Assembly: GCF_918797505.1 (NCBI RefSeq)
Contig: NC_092797.1
Span: forward strand, 36,903,372-36,967,371
Source: Bemisia tabaci
Taxonomy: Eukaryota > Arthropoda > Insecta > Hemiptera > Aleyrodidae
Reading direction: 5' to 3'
Length of the DNA stretch: 64,000 bases
Position numbers and translations under genes: made by a program
Notes under the pieces: model-generated
Databases searched by the model: none
Told to the model about the DNA's origin: nothing
What the model saw: the letters and a program-made list of their open reading frames with translations, nothing else
Shown here: one piece after another, positions 1 to 11,741 of the stretch
How positions within the stretch are numbered: the stretch's first letter is position 1
How the letters are laid out: every line of letters starts with the position of its first letter

Positions 1-3000
1 ATTTCCGGCGACTAAAGAAAATCCGCAGAAATTGTTTAGAAATACTGTATTTTCCCCTTTCGTAAGAAGAATAATTAAAAATAAGACATTATTTGAGGTC
101 TGCAACGTTGCAGTCGGAGCTGAATAAGCTTCCTTACGCGTGAAGGAAAGGATATTTGAACTCATTCACGGCAGGCGCAGTGATACGACTATTCGACCAC
201 GGGTGTAGGCATGTTGCTGCCAGCCGGATTGAAGGCGCGCCACACTCCAGCAATTACTCGGTCCCGTCCCGTGCGATCTCCCTGGCTGGCGCCCGCTAAA
301 ATCGCCGCAAAGGGAGGACTGCACGTCATAATTCTTGATTCTCTTTCCCGTTTTTACCTCGATTTGAGTGAAAGTGTATCCCTGAGTTGTAAAGATTCAG
401 AATCTCGGATTGTTATTAAAAAATTAAATTTTTTAAAATGAGGTATGAAACGAGCGAAAATATTGCGTTAAAATTACCGGCGACTGAAGAAAATCGGCGG
501 AAATTCTTGAGAAAAACTGTATTTGCCTTTCGTAACAAGAATAATTAAAAAAAGACATTATTTGAGGTCTGCAACGTTGCAGTCGGAGCCAAATACGCTT
601 CCTTAAGCGTGTAGGAAAGGATATTTGAACTCATTCACGGCAGGCGCAGTGATACGACTATTCGACCACGTGTGTAGGCATGTTGCTGCCAGCCGGATTG
701 AAGCGCGCCACACTCCAGCAGATACTCGGGTCCCGTCCCGTGCGATCTCCCTGGCTGGCGCGCCGCTAAAATCGCCGCAAAGGGAGACTGCACGTCATTA
801 TCCTTGACCCTCTGTCCCGTTTTACCACAATTTGAGTCAAAGTGTAGCCCTGATTGTAACGATTGAGAATCTCGGATTGGGTTATGAAATTATTTTTTTT
901 TTAAAATGAGGTATGAAACGAGCGAAAATATTGCAACAAATTTCCGGCGACTAAAGAAAATCCGCAGAAATTGTTTAGAAATACTGTATTCCCTTTCGTA
1001 AGAAGAATAATTAAAAATAAGACATTATTTGAGGTCTGCAACGTTGCAGTCGGAGCTAAATAAGCTTCCTTACGCGTGTAGGAAAGGATATTTGAACTCA
1101 TACACGGCAGGCGCAGTGATACGACTATTCGACCACGGTGTAGGCATGTTGCTGCCAGCCGGATTGAAGGCGCGCCACACTCCAGCAATTACTCGGGTCC
1201 CGTTCCCGTGCGATCTCCCTGGCTGGCGCGCCCGCTAAAATCGCCGCAAAGGGAGGACTGCACGTCAAAAATGAGGTATGAAACGAGCGAAAATATTGCG
1301 TCAAAATTTCCGGCGACTAAAGAAAATCCGCAGAAATTGTTTAGAAATACTGTATTTGCCTTTCGTAACAAGAATGATTAAAAATAAGACATTATTTGAG
1401 ATCTGCAACGTTGCAGTCGGAGCTAAATACGCTTCCTTACGCGTGTAGGAAAGGATATTTGAACTCATTCACGGCAGGCGCAGTGATACGACTATTCGAC
1501 CACGGGTGTAGGCATGTTGCTGCCAGCCGGATTGAAGGCGCGCCACACTCCAGCAATTACTCGGGTCCCGTCCCGTGCGATCTCCCTGGCTGGCGCGCCG
1601 CTAAAATCGCCGCAAAGGGAGGACTGCACGTCATTATCCTTGACCCTCTTTCCCGTTTTTACCACAATTTGAGTCAAAGTGTATCCCTGAATTGTAACGA
1701 TTGAGAATCTCGGATTGGGTTTATGAAATTATTTTTTTTTAAAAATGAGGTATGAAACGAGCGAAAATATTGCGTCAAAATTTCCGGCGACTAAAGAAAA
1801 TCCGCAGAAATTGTTTAGAAATACTGTATTTGCCTTTCGTAACAAGAATGATTAAAAATAAGACATTATTTGAGGTCTGCAACGTTGCAGTCGGAGCTAA
1901 ATACGCTTCCTTACGCGTGTAGGAAAGGATATTTGAACTCATTCACGGCAGGCGCAGTGATACGACTATTCGACCACGGGTGTAGGCATGTTGCTGCCAG
2001 CCGGATTGAAGGCGCGCCACACTCCAGCAATTACTCGGGTCCCGTCCCGTGCGATCTCCCTGGCTGGCGCGCCGCTAAAATCGCCGCAAAGGGAGGACTG
2101 CACGTCATAATCCTTGACTCTCTTTCCCGTTTTTACCTCGATTTGAGTGAAAGTGTATCCCTGAATTGTAACGATTCAGAATCTCGGATTGGGTTTATGA
2201 AATTATTTTTTTTTAAAAATGAGGTATGAAACGAGCGAAAATATTGCGTCAAAATTACCGGCGACTGAAGAAAATCGGCGGAAATTCTTGAGAAAAACTG
2301 TATTTGCCTTTCGTAACAAGAATAATTAAAAAAAGACATTATTTGAGGTCTGCAACGTTGCAGTCGGAGCCAAATACGCTTCCTTAAGCGTGTAGGAAAG
2401 GATATTTGAACTCATTCACGGCAGGCGCAGTGATACGACTATTCGACCACGGGTGTAGGCATGTTGCTGCCAGCCGGATTGAAGGCGCGCCACACTCCAG
2501 CAATTACTCGGGTCCCGTCCCGTGCGATCTCCCTGGCTGGCGCGCCGCTAAAATCGCCGCAAAGGGAGGACTGCACGTCATTATCCTTGACCCTCTGTCC
2601 CGTTTTTACCACAATTTGAGTCAAAGTGTAGCCCTGAATTGTAACGATTGAGAATCTCGGATTGGGTTTATGAAATTATTTTTTTTTAAAAATGAGGTAT
2701 GAAACGAGCGAAAATATTGCATCAAAATTTCCGGCGACTAAAGAAAATCCGCAGAAATTGTTTAGAAATACTGTATTTCCCTTTCGTAGGAAGAATAATT
2801 AAAAATAAGACATTATTTGAGGTCTGCAACGTTGCAGTCGGAGCTAAATAAGCTTCCTTACGCGTGTAGGAAAGGATATTTGAACTCATTCACGGCAGGC
2901 GCAGTGATACGACTATTCGACCACGGGTGTAGGCATGTTGCTGCCAGCCGGATTGAAGGCGCGCCACACTCCAGCAATTACTCGGGTCCCGTCCCGTGCG

Positions 3001-6000
3001 ATCTCCCTGGCTGGCGCGCCGCTAAAATCGCCGCAAAGGGAGGACTGCACGTCATAATCCTTGACTCTCTTTCCCGTTTTTACCTCGATTTGAGTGAAAG
3101 TGTATCCCTGAGTTGTAACGATTCAGAATCTCGGATTGGTTTATAAAATTAATTTTTTTTAAAAATGAGGTATGAAACGAGCGAAAATATTGCGTCAAAA
3201 TTTCCGGCGACTAAAGAAAATCCGCAGAAATTGTTTAGAAATACTGTATTTGCCTTTCGTAACAAGAATGATTAAAAATAAGACATTATTTGAGATCTGC
3301 AACGTTGCAGTCGGAGCTAAATACGCTTCCTTACGCGTGTAGGAAAGGATATTTGAACTCATTCACGGCAGGCGCAGTGATACGACTATTCGACCACGGG
3401 TGTAGGCATGTTGCTGCCAGCCGGATTGAAGGCGCGCCACACTCCAGCAATTACTCGGGTCCCGTCCCGTGCGATCTCCCTGGCTGGCGCGCCGCTAAAA
3501 TCGCCGCAAAGGGAGGACTGCACGTCATAATTCTTGACTCTCTGTCCCGTTTTTACCTCGATTTGAGTGAAAGTGTATCCCTGAGTTGTAAAGATTCAGA
3601 ATCTCGGATTGTTATTAAAAATTAATTTTTTTAAAAATGAGGTATGAAACGAGCGAAAATATTGCGTCAAAATTTCCGGCGACTAAAGAAAATCCGCAGA
3701 AATTGTTTAGAAATACTGTATTTGCCTTTCGTAACAAGAATGATTAAAAATAAGACATTATTTGAGGTCTGCAACGTTGCAGTCGGAGCTAAATACGCTT
3801 CCTTACGCGTGTAGGAAAGGATATTTGAACTCATTCACGGCAGGCGCAGTGATACGACTATTCGACCACGGGTGTAGGCATGTTGCTGCCAGCCGGATTG
3901 AAGGCGCGCCACACTCCAGCAATTACTCGGGTCCCGTCCCGTGCGATCTCCCTGGCTGGCGCGCCGCTAAAATCGCCGCAAAGGGAGGACTGCACGTCAT
4001 AATCCTTGACTCTCTGTCCCGTTTTTACCTCAATTTGAGTGAAAGTGTATCCCTGAGTTGTAAAGATTCAGAATCTCGGATTGGTTTATGAAATTATTTT
4101 TTTTAAAAATGAGGTATGAAACGAGCGAAAATATTGCATCAAAATTTCCGGCGACTAAAGAAAATCCGCAGAAATTGTTTAGAAATACTGTATTTGCCTT
4201 TCGTAACAAGAATAATTAAAAATAAGACATTATTTGAGGTCTGCAACGTTGCAGTCGGAGCTAAATACGCTTCCTTACGCGTGTAGGAAAGGATATTTGA
4301 ACTCATTCACGGCAGGCGCAGTGATACGACTATTCGACCACGGGTGTAGGCATGTTGCTGCCAGCCGGATTGAAGGCGCGCCACACTCCAGCAATTACTC
4401 GGGTCCCGTCCCGTGCGATCTCCCTGGCTGGCGCGCCGCTAAAATCGCCGCAAAGGGAGGACTGCACGTCATAATTCTTGACTCTCTTTCCCGTTTTTAC
4501 CTCGATTTGAGTGAAAGTGTATCCCTGAGTTGTAAAGATTCAGAATCTCGGATTGGTTATTAAAAATTAAATTTTTTTAAAATGAGGTATGAAACGAGCG
4601 AAAATATTGCGTCAAAATTTCCGGCGACTAAAGAAAATCCGCAGAAATTGTTTAGAAATACTGTATTTGCCTTTCGTAACAAGAATGATTAAAAATAAGA
4701 CATTATTTGAGGTCTGCAACGTTGCAGTCGGAGCTAAATACGCTTCCTTACGCGTGTAGGAAAGGATATTTGAACTCATTCACGGCAGGCGCAGTGATAC
4801 GACTATTCGACCACGGGTGTAGGCATGTTGCTGCCAGCCGGATTGAAGGCGCGCCACACTCCAGCAATTACTCGGGTCCCGTCCCGTGCGATCTCCCTGG
4901 CTGGCGCGCCGCTAAAATCGCCGCAAAGGGAGGACTGCACGTCATTATCCTTGACCCTCTGTCCCGTTTTTACCACAATTTGAGTCAAAGTGTAGCCCTG
5001 AATTGTAACGATTGAGAATCTCGGATTGGGTTTATGAAATTATTTTTTTTTAAAAATGAGGTATGAAACGAGCGAAAATATTGCAACAAAATTTCCGGCG
5101 ACTAAAGAAAATCCGCAGAAATTGTTTAGAAATACTGTATTTCCCTTTCGTAAGAAGAATAATTAAAAATAAGACATTATTTGAGGTCTGCAACGTTGCA
5201 GTCGGAGCTAAATAAGCTTCCTTACGCGTGTAGGAAAGGATATTTGAACTCATTCACGGCAGGCGCAGTGATACGACTATTCGACCACGGGTGTAGGCAT
5301 GTTGCTGCCAGCCGGATTGAAGGCGCGCCACACTCCAGCAATTACTCGGGTCCCGTCCCGTGCGATCTCCCTGGCTGGCGCGCCGCTAAAATCGCCGCAA
5401 AGGGAGGACTGCACGTCATAATCCTTGACTCTCTGTCCCGTTTTTACCTCAATTTGAGTGAAAGTGTATCCCTGAATTGTAACGATTGAGAATCTCGGAT
5501 TGGTTTATAAAATTAATTTTTTTAAAAATGAGGTATGAAACGAGCGAAAATATTGCATCAAAATTTCCGGCGACTAAAGAAAATCCGCAGAAATTGTTTA
5601 GAAATACTGTATTTGCCTTTCGTAACAAGAATGATTAAAAATAAGACATTATTTGAGATCTGCAACGTTGCAGTCGGAGCTAAATACGCTTCCTTACGCG
5701 TGTAGGAAAGGATATTTGAACTCATTCACGGCAGGCGCAGTGATACGACTATTCGACCACGGGTGTAGGCATGTTGCTGCCAGCCGGATTGAAGGCGCGC
5801 CACACTCCAGCAATTACTCGGGTCCCGTCCCGTGCGATCTCCCTGGCTGGCGCGCCGCTAAAATCGCCGGAAAGGGAGGACTGCACGTCATAATTCTTGA
5901 CTCTCTTTCCCGTTTTTACCTCGATTTGAGTGAAAGTGTATCCCTGAGTTGTAAAGATTCAGAATCTCGGATTGTTATTAAAAAATTAAATTTTTTAAAA

Positions 6001-8318
6001 TGAGGTATGAAACGAGCGAAAATATTGCGTCAAAATTTCCGGCGACTAAAGAAAATCCGCAGAAATTCTTGAGAAAAACTGTATTTGCCTTTCGTAACAA
6101 GAATGATTAAAAATAAGACATTATTTGAGGTCTGCAACGTTGCAGTCGGAGCTAAATACGCTTCCTTACGCGTGTAGGAAAGGATATTTGAACTCATTCA
6201 CGGCAGGCGCAGTGATACGACTATTCGACCACGGGTGTAGGCATGTTGCTGCCAGCCGGATTGAAGGCGCGCCACACTCCAGCAATTACTCGGGTCCCGT
6301 CCCGTGCGATCTCCCTGGCTGGCGCGCCGCTAAAATCGCCGCAAAGGGAGGACTGCACGTCATTATCCTTGACCCTCTGTCCCGTTTTTACCACAATTTG
6401 AGTCAAAGTGTAGCCCTGAATTGTAACGATTGAGAATCTCGGATTGGGTTTATGAAATTATTTTTTTTTAAAAATGAGGTATGAAACGAGCGAAAATATT
6501 GCATCAAAATTTCCGGCGACTAAAGAAAATCCGCAGAAATTGTTTAGAAATACTGTATTTCCCTTTCGTAGGAAGAATAATTAAAAATAAGACATTATTT
6601 GAGGTCTGCAACGTTGCAGTCGGAGCTAAATACGCTTCCTTACGCGTGTAGGAAAGGATATTTGAACTCATTCACGGCAGGCGCAGTGATACGACTATTC
6701 GACCACGGGTGTAGGCATGTTGCTGCCAGCCGGATTGAAGGCGCGCCACACTCCAGCAATTACTCGGGTCCCGTCCCGTGCGATCTCCCTGGCTGGCGCG
6801 CCGCTAAAATCGCCGGAAAGGGAGGACTGCACGTCATAATTCTTGACTCTCTTTCCCGTTTTTACCTCGATTTGAGTGAAAGTGTATCCCTGAGTTGTAA
6901 AGATTCAGAATCTCGGATTGTTATTAAAAAATTAAATTTTTTAAAATGAGGTATGAAACGAGCGAAAATATTGCGTCAAAATTTCCGGCGACTAAAGAAA
7001 ATCCGCAGAAATTGTTTAGAAATACTGTATTTGCCTTTCGTAACAAGAATGATTAAAAATAAGACATTATTTGAGATCTGCAACGTTGCAGTCGGAGCTA
7101 AATACGCTTCCTTACGCGTGTAGGAAAGGATATTTGAACTCATTCACGGCAGGCGCAGTGATACGACTATTCGACCACGGGTGTAGGCATGTTGCTGCCA
7201 GCCGGATTGAAGGCGCGCCACACTCCAGCAGTTACTCGGGTCCCGTCCCGTGCGATCTCCCTGGCTGGCGCGCCGCTAAAATCGCCGCAAAGGGAGGACT
7301 GCACGTCATTATCCTTGACCCTCTGTCCCGTTTTTACCACAATTTGAGTCAAAGTGTAGCCCTGAATTGTAACGATTGAGAATCTCGGATTGGGTTTATG
7401 AAATTATTTTTTTTTTAAAAATGAGGTATGAAACGAGCGAAAATATTGCAACAAAATTTCCGGCGACTAAAGAAAATCCGCAGAAATTGTTTAGAAATAC
7501 TGTATTTCCCTTTCGTAACAAGAATAATTAAAAATAAGACATTTTTTGAGGTCTGCAACGTTGCAGTCGGAGCGAAATACGCTTCCTTACGCGTATAGGA
7601 AAGGATATTTGAACTCATTCACGGCAGACGCAGTGATACAACTATTCGACCACGGGTGTAAGCATGTTGCTGCCAGCCGGATTGAAGGCGCGCCACATTC
7701 CAGCAATTACTCGGGTCCCGTCCCGTGCGATCTCCCTGGCTGGCGCGCCGCTAAAATCGCCGCAAAGGGAGGACTGCACGTCATTATCCTTGACTCTCTG
7801 TCCCGTTTTTACCACAATTTGAGTGAAAGTGTATCCTTGAAATGTAACGATTGAGAATCTCGGATTGTGTTTATAAAATTAATTTTTTTTAAAAATGAGG
7901 TATGAAACGAGCGAAAATATTGCGTCAAAATTTCCGGCGACGATAGAAAATCCGCAGAAATTGTTTAGAAATACTGTTTTTGCCTTTCGTAACAAGAAGG
8001 ATTAAAAATAAGACATTATTTGAGATCTGCAACGTTGCAGTCGGAGCTAAAAACGCTTCCCTACGCGTGTAGGAAAGGATATTTGATATCATTCACGGCA
8101 GGCGCAGTGATACAACTATTCGACCACGGGTGTAGGCATGTTGCTGCCAGCCGGATTGAAGGCGCGCCGCAAAAATCGCCGCAAAAGGAGGACTGCACGT
8201 CATTATCCTTGAATCTTTGTCCCGTTTATACCACAATTTGAGTGAAAGAGTTTTCCTGAAATGTAATGATTGATAATATCGGATTGGGTTTATTAAATTC
8301 CTTTTTTTGTAAAAATAG
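1..8318. repeat. Tandem satellite array, monomer about 473 bp, about 18 units
   Basis: A head-to-tail array whose units can be phased on the phrase GACATTATTTGAG, near 90, 562, 1022, 1388, 1862, 2336, 2809, 3282, 3755, 4227, 4700, 5174, 5646, 6118, 6592, 7064, 7538 and 8012. Spacing is 472-474 bp except one unit of about 366 bp (1022-1388). The array continues past the left edge and ends near 8318 with two diverged units. Each monomer has an AT-rich half, the perfect 14-bp palindrome CTGCAACGTTGCAG, and a GC-rich half with two GGCGCGCC sites about 61 bp apart. Two variants of the block after GCACGTCAT alternate (TTATCCTTGACCC and ATAATCCTTGACTC types). Reading frames of 102-119 codons recur in most units, but they begin at TTG and show no known domain. 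I treat them as by-products of homogenised repeats, not genes. Confidence 0.95.
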
Positions 8319-8976
8319 AGTCGACCTTGAGGAATCTAAGTTTAATTAATGAAAAGCTTCTGAGGGGGTGGGGGAGGGGGCTATTTGATCAAAACGTCAA
8401 CCATTTTTTATCATCTTCCGGAACTTGGAACATTGCCATAAAAACGATCGCGGGAAGCGCCTGCAATACTAGTGGGATACTTCATGCATTGCGCCGGCGG
8501 AACACGATTGAAGCTCGTTCTCGGCTTTTCGACTTCCGAATTCTGGTGACAATAATTTCCGAGATCGCGCGCTACTTGTAGGGCTACGCGCGCACACAAT
8601 TGCGAAAGGTGTAGGCAAAAATGGAGCGCTATTTGATCAAAACGCAAACCATTTTTTATCAGCCATTATTCAAGTTCGTGGCCTACGCAATTTTCCCACT
8701 AGAATCTTTTGTATGGGACAGTCAACAGACAATATTGTAAAGAAGAGATACAATTTCGCTTTATTTCTTTTTTACAATTTGCCCATCGCCAACGCAGGTC
8801 GCAGGCTCGTGAACTTTCTGCACTCCTGCTTACGAACCGAAATTTCGCTTTTCCAAACCGAACATTCGATTGACATGGGGCAACAATCCGCGATCGATGA
8901 GTACACTTAGGCTGGTCCTGATTGAGCCACTATCAAAGATTATAGTAAAAGGAATATCCGATCACCGTCCAAGATA
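8319..8976. other. Array-flanking gene-free DNA with a 35-bp direct repeat
   Basis: Single-copy sequence begins where the satellite decays. A stretch beginning GCTATTTGATCAAAACG and ending CCATTTTTTATCA occurs at about 8379 and again at about 8629, 250 bp apart. Between them, around 8457-8500, a phrase like AGCGCCTGCAATA...TTCATGCATTGCGCC resembles the internal repeats of the hAT-like element at 27866-28746. I see no coding potential. The block could be a remnant of a mobile element. Confidence 0.5.
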
Positions 8977-9472
8977 ATGGAGATGTTGCATGTGTGAAGG
9001 ATTTGCGATTTGACCATGTAAAAGTTCGCGAGAAACACGATGGTGCCACTGGTTTTCTCTGAAATCATCTTCCAAGCTCAAAAAAAGTTCTCAAAAGGAG
9101 GACAAAATGGAGGGAATATCCTACACTACCCTGAGAGTCCACCTCTACATCAAAACAAATTCTCCATGCAAAGATAGGCAGCAAATACATTAGCAGTGTT
9201 GCCGTGTTTTCAGTTTTGGAGTCCCCAAATAAAGTGGCAGCCCTGTCAATGTATTTGCTCCCTATCTTTGCATGGAGAGTTTGTCTTGATGTAGAGGTGG
9301 ATTCTCAGGGTAAGGTGGGATATCCCCTCCATTTTGGCCTCAACTTGAGAGCTTTTTTTGAGCCTGGGAGTTGATTTCAGATAAAACCAGTGGCACCATC
9401 TTGTTTCTTGCGAACTTTTACATAAGAATCAACAGTCAAATCGCAAATTCCTCACACATGCAACATCTCCAT
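8977..9472. mobile_element. Foldback MITE, family A copy 1
   Basis: A 496-bp inverted-repeat element. It opens ATGGAGATGTTGCATGTGTG and closes with the reverse complement, CACACATGCAACATCTCCAT. The arms are about 215 bp each around a unique centre of about 60 bp (near 9195-9255). TA dinucleotides flank both ends, as expected for a TA target. There is no open frame for a transposase, so it is non-autonomous. Related copies lie at 25741-26249 and 42384-43034. Confidence 0.85.
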
Positions 9473-9624
9473 TATATGAGTTTCGTGTGACCGAGTCGGA
9501 AGGGACTCTTTTTGTCCCGAAAGAGTGCGCAAAATATCCCCGCAAGAATAGGATCTCCCTCCCCAAGCAGCGTCTCGCGCTTTGTTTACATTGTCGATAA
9601 TGTTTACGATTCCTCCGATAATCA

Positions 9625-9864
9625 CGCCGCACAGCGAATCGAGTCGAGGGGAGAGGTCGGACAAAATTTGGAAACTGTTAAAGCTTTATAACTCCGGTTA
9701 CACAAAACTTTGAGGTTTTAAAAGTGGTTCCATTGGTTTCCGCATGAAATTTTCTTCCCAGTGTACTCTTTAGAATTTAAAATGTTACAAAATAAACATG
9801 AAGTCTGCAGTCTTAGTAAAAAAATCCATGTCCGATCTCTCCAATTGCCTCGACCCACTGTGCA
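9625..9864 (-). mobile_element. MITE family B copy 1 (reverse orientation)
   Basis: About 240 bp bounded by CGCCGCACAG at the left and CACTGTGCACC at the right. Inside these are the inverted blocks GAGAGGTCGGACA and TGTCCGATCTCTC. The same element occurs in the other orientation at 34014-34255 and 43992-44207. Non-coding. Confidence 0.7.
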
Positions 9865-11741
9865 CCAGTCGCGTAAGCCCGGAAATAACTTGCAAGTTCT
9901 GCTCTGCTCGTGTATTTTTAACTTCTCCATCGCTTTCTTTTCTCGCGATAGGCGATTTTGCCTCTGCTGGCCATCGTATCTAGGACCTAGAAAACCAGAA
10001 AATCTCCGGAAATATTATTTTTTATAGTACAGTCTAGTCTCGATTAAGTATCAGCGGTTATTGGGACCGGAGCTATACCGCGTATAATCCGAAACCAAGC
10101 GATTTGACCAGGAATACAGATTGAAAAGGATGTTCGATTTATTGATTAAATAACCGACAGAAATGTAATTATTTGTTTAAAATGAATACATTTTACCTCT
10201 AACAAGTTATTTTGCCGAACACTTCTGGAAGGAATTTTTTTTTTTTTTTTTTTTACAAAAGTTTGCGCCAACAAATTGCAACGCTTTTGAGGCAAAGCCA
10301 CCAAAAAAAAACCGCAGATAATCCGAATTGCGGGCAATCGAAGCTTTACTATATTTTTCAACCTTGTGGTCCGCGTTGATTGGGTCTTTAAGAATCATCA
10401 CGAAATAGGAACACATTAATGATTTCCCCCTGACAGGGTGTCTACAAGTCCGGAAAGTCCGGAAATAGTACTGATCTTTTTCAGGGCGGTCCGGAAGTAC
10501 TGAAAAAGTGCGGAAATTCCGCAAAAAGGTCCGGAATTTTGTTTAATTTTTTGTCATTTTTGTCGCATTTTCAAATTTTTGAAATTTTTCGAATTTCGTC
10601 AAATGGAGGTACTGAAAAAGTATGGAATTTTTCTGTTGGAGGCGGTACTGAATTTCTTGATAAGGTACTGAAGAAGTACTGTAAAAGTACTTATTTTTGA
10701 TCAGCCTGTTTCAGTAAACACCCTGCCCTGAACTCTATAGAAAAATCTAGTTTTCTTCTTTTCTCCAAGAAAATCCGGAGAAAAATGAGATGAAACCCTT
10801 GAACTTCCGTCATGATATTTTCTCTCGAAAATAAGAATATCCAAATTTCTATCACGAACACCCTTAGAATTCAGGGAAAAGCTGGGCATTATTCGGGAAT
10901 GAGAAAACTGAGGATTGTAGACACCATGTGCCAATAAGTAGGCTTCGGCTCTGCAATGACTGACCTTGCAGTCGCAGGTATTTTTAAGTGTTTAAGGACG
11001 AGAGTGGTCCAATAGTTCTTCACGAACGTTTCAAAATGTTCCTGTCTCTGCGTGAACGGTTTTCAAAACCCATCCCGGCACATTCCGAACTGATCAACTT
11101 AAATGACGAAGCCTTCATGTTTGCCTCTTAATTTAACAGGGCATTGTGTTTTTAACCAGGATTGATCGAATTTATGTCACAAAAATACCTGAGGGGTTTT
11201 CCCAAATTTTTAAATTGCGAATTTAAAAATCGTAAGAAAGGATATTTGAGTTCAGAATAAAATTTAGAGTTCCAGGATTCTGCACTGTTCAATTTGTTCC
11301 AGAGTCGTTTTTTTCTTCTTATTTATTACTTAAATATATTTGTTCAATGAATTACACCCTTTTCTTGTTTTCCTCTTTTTATTTATTTTTGTAGCCTGTG
11401 TGATGTATTCGATGGAGTTATTATAAAGGGAATCGATCCTGTTTTTCGGAAACTGAACCAGCAGCTGTTTTGAATGAGACTAGATCAGTGTATTTTCTCT
11501 TATAAGAAAAAACCTCACATCTTCAGCCATGTAGCCCTGTCGAAAACTGGTTACACTTTTACGCTTAATGGACCTTTGATCCCCGAAACCCATTGCATAG
11601 TGGTTCTTCCAGTGTAACATGATTCATTTCACTTCTAGTTATTTACCAACGAGTTCTCTCTTTTTCTCATCCCTTATCTGAAGCTTTCATCTACTATTTT
11701 TCCTGTTGTGTAATTCTGTATGTTTTTTTGTTTTGTTGCAG
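9865..11741. other. Gene-free stretch upstream of the first visible PLOD exon
   Basis: Apart from one MITE (10434-10725), I find nothing that can be called a gene. A first PLOD exon would need an ATG, a hydrophobic signal peptide, and a GT donor leaving one base of a codon. No candidate satisfies this here. It may be upstream of the satellite and outside the window. A poly-T tract lies near 10238-10255. Confidence 0.5.
10434..10725. mobile_element. MITE with CAGGGTGT termini
   Basis: A 292-bp segment starting CAGGGTGTCTAC and ending GTAAACACCCTG, which are short imperfect inverted ends. It is flanked on both sides by the direct repeat CCCTGA (10428-10433 and 10726-10731). The interior is rich in short TCCGGAAAG and GTACTGAA motifs. 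It has no coding capacity. The six-base flanking repeat does not by itself fix the superfamily. Confidence 0.6.

Noticed and set aside
1..8318. CRISPR array or coding-repeat gene
   Set aside because: Units are 473 bp with no short-repeat/unique-spacer pattern and no adjoining cas genes. It is a eukaryotic satellite.
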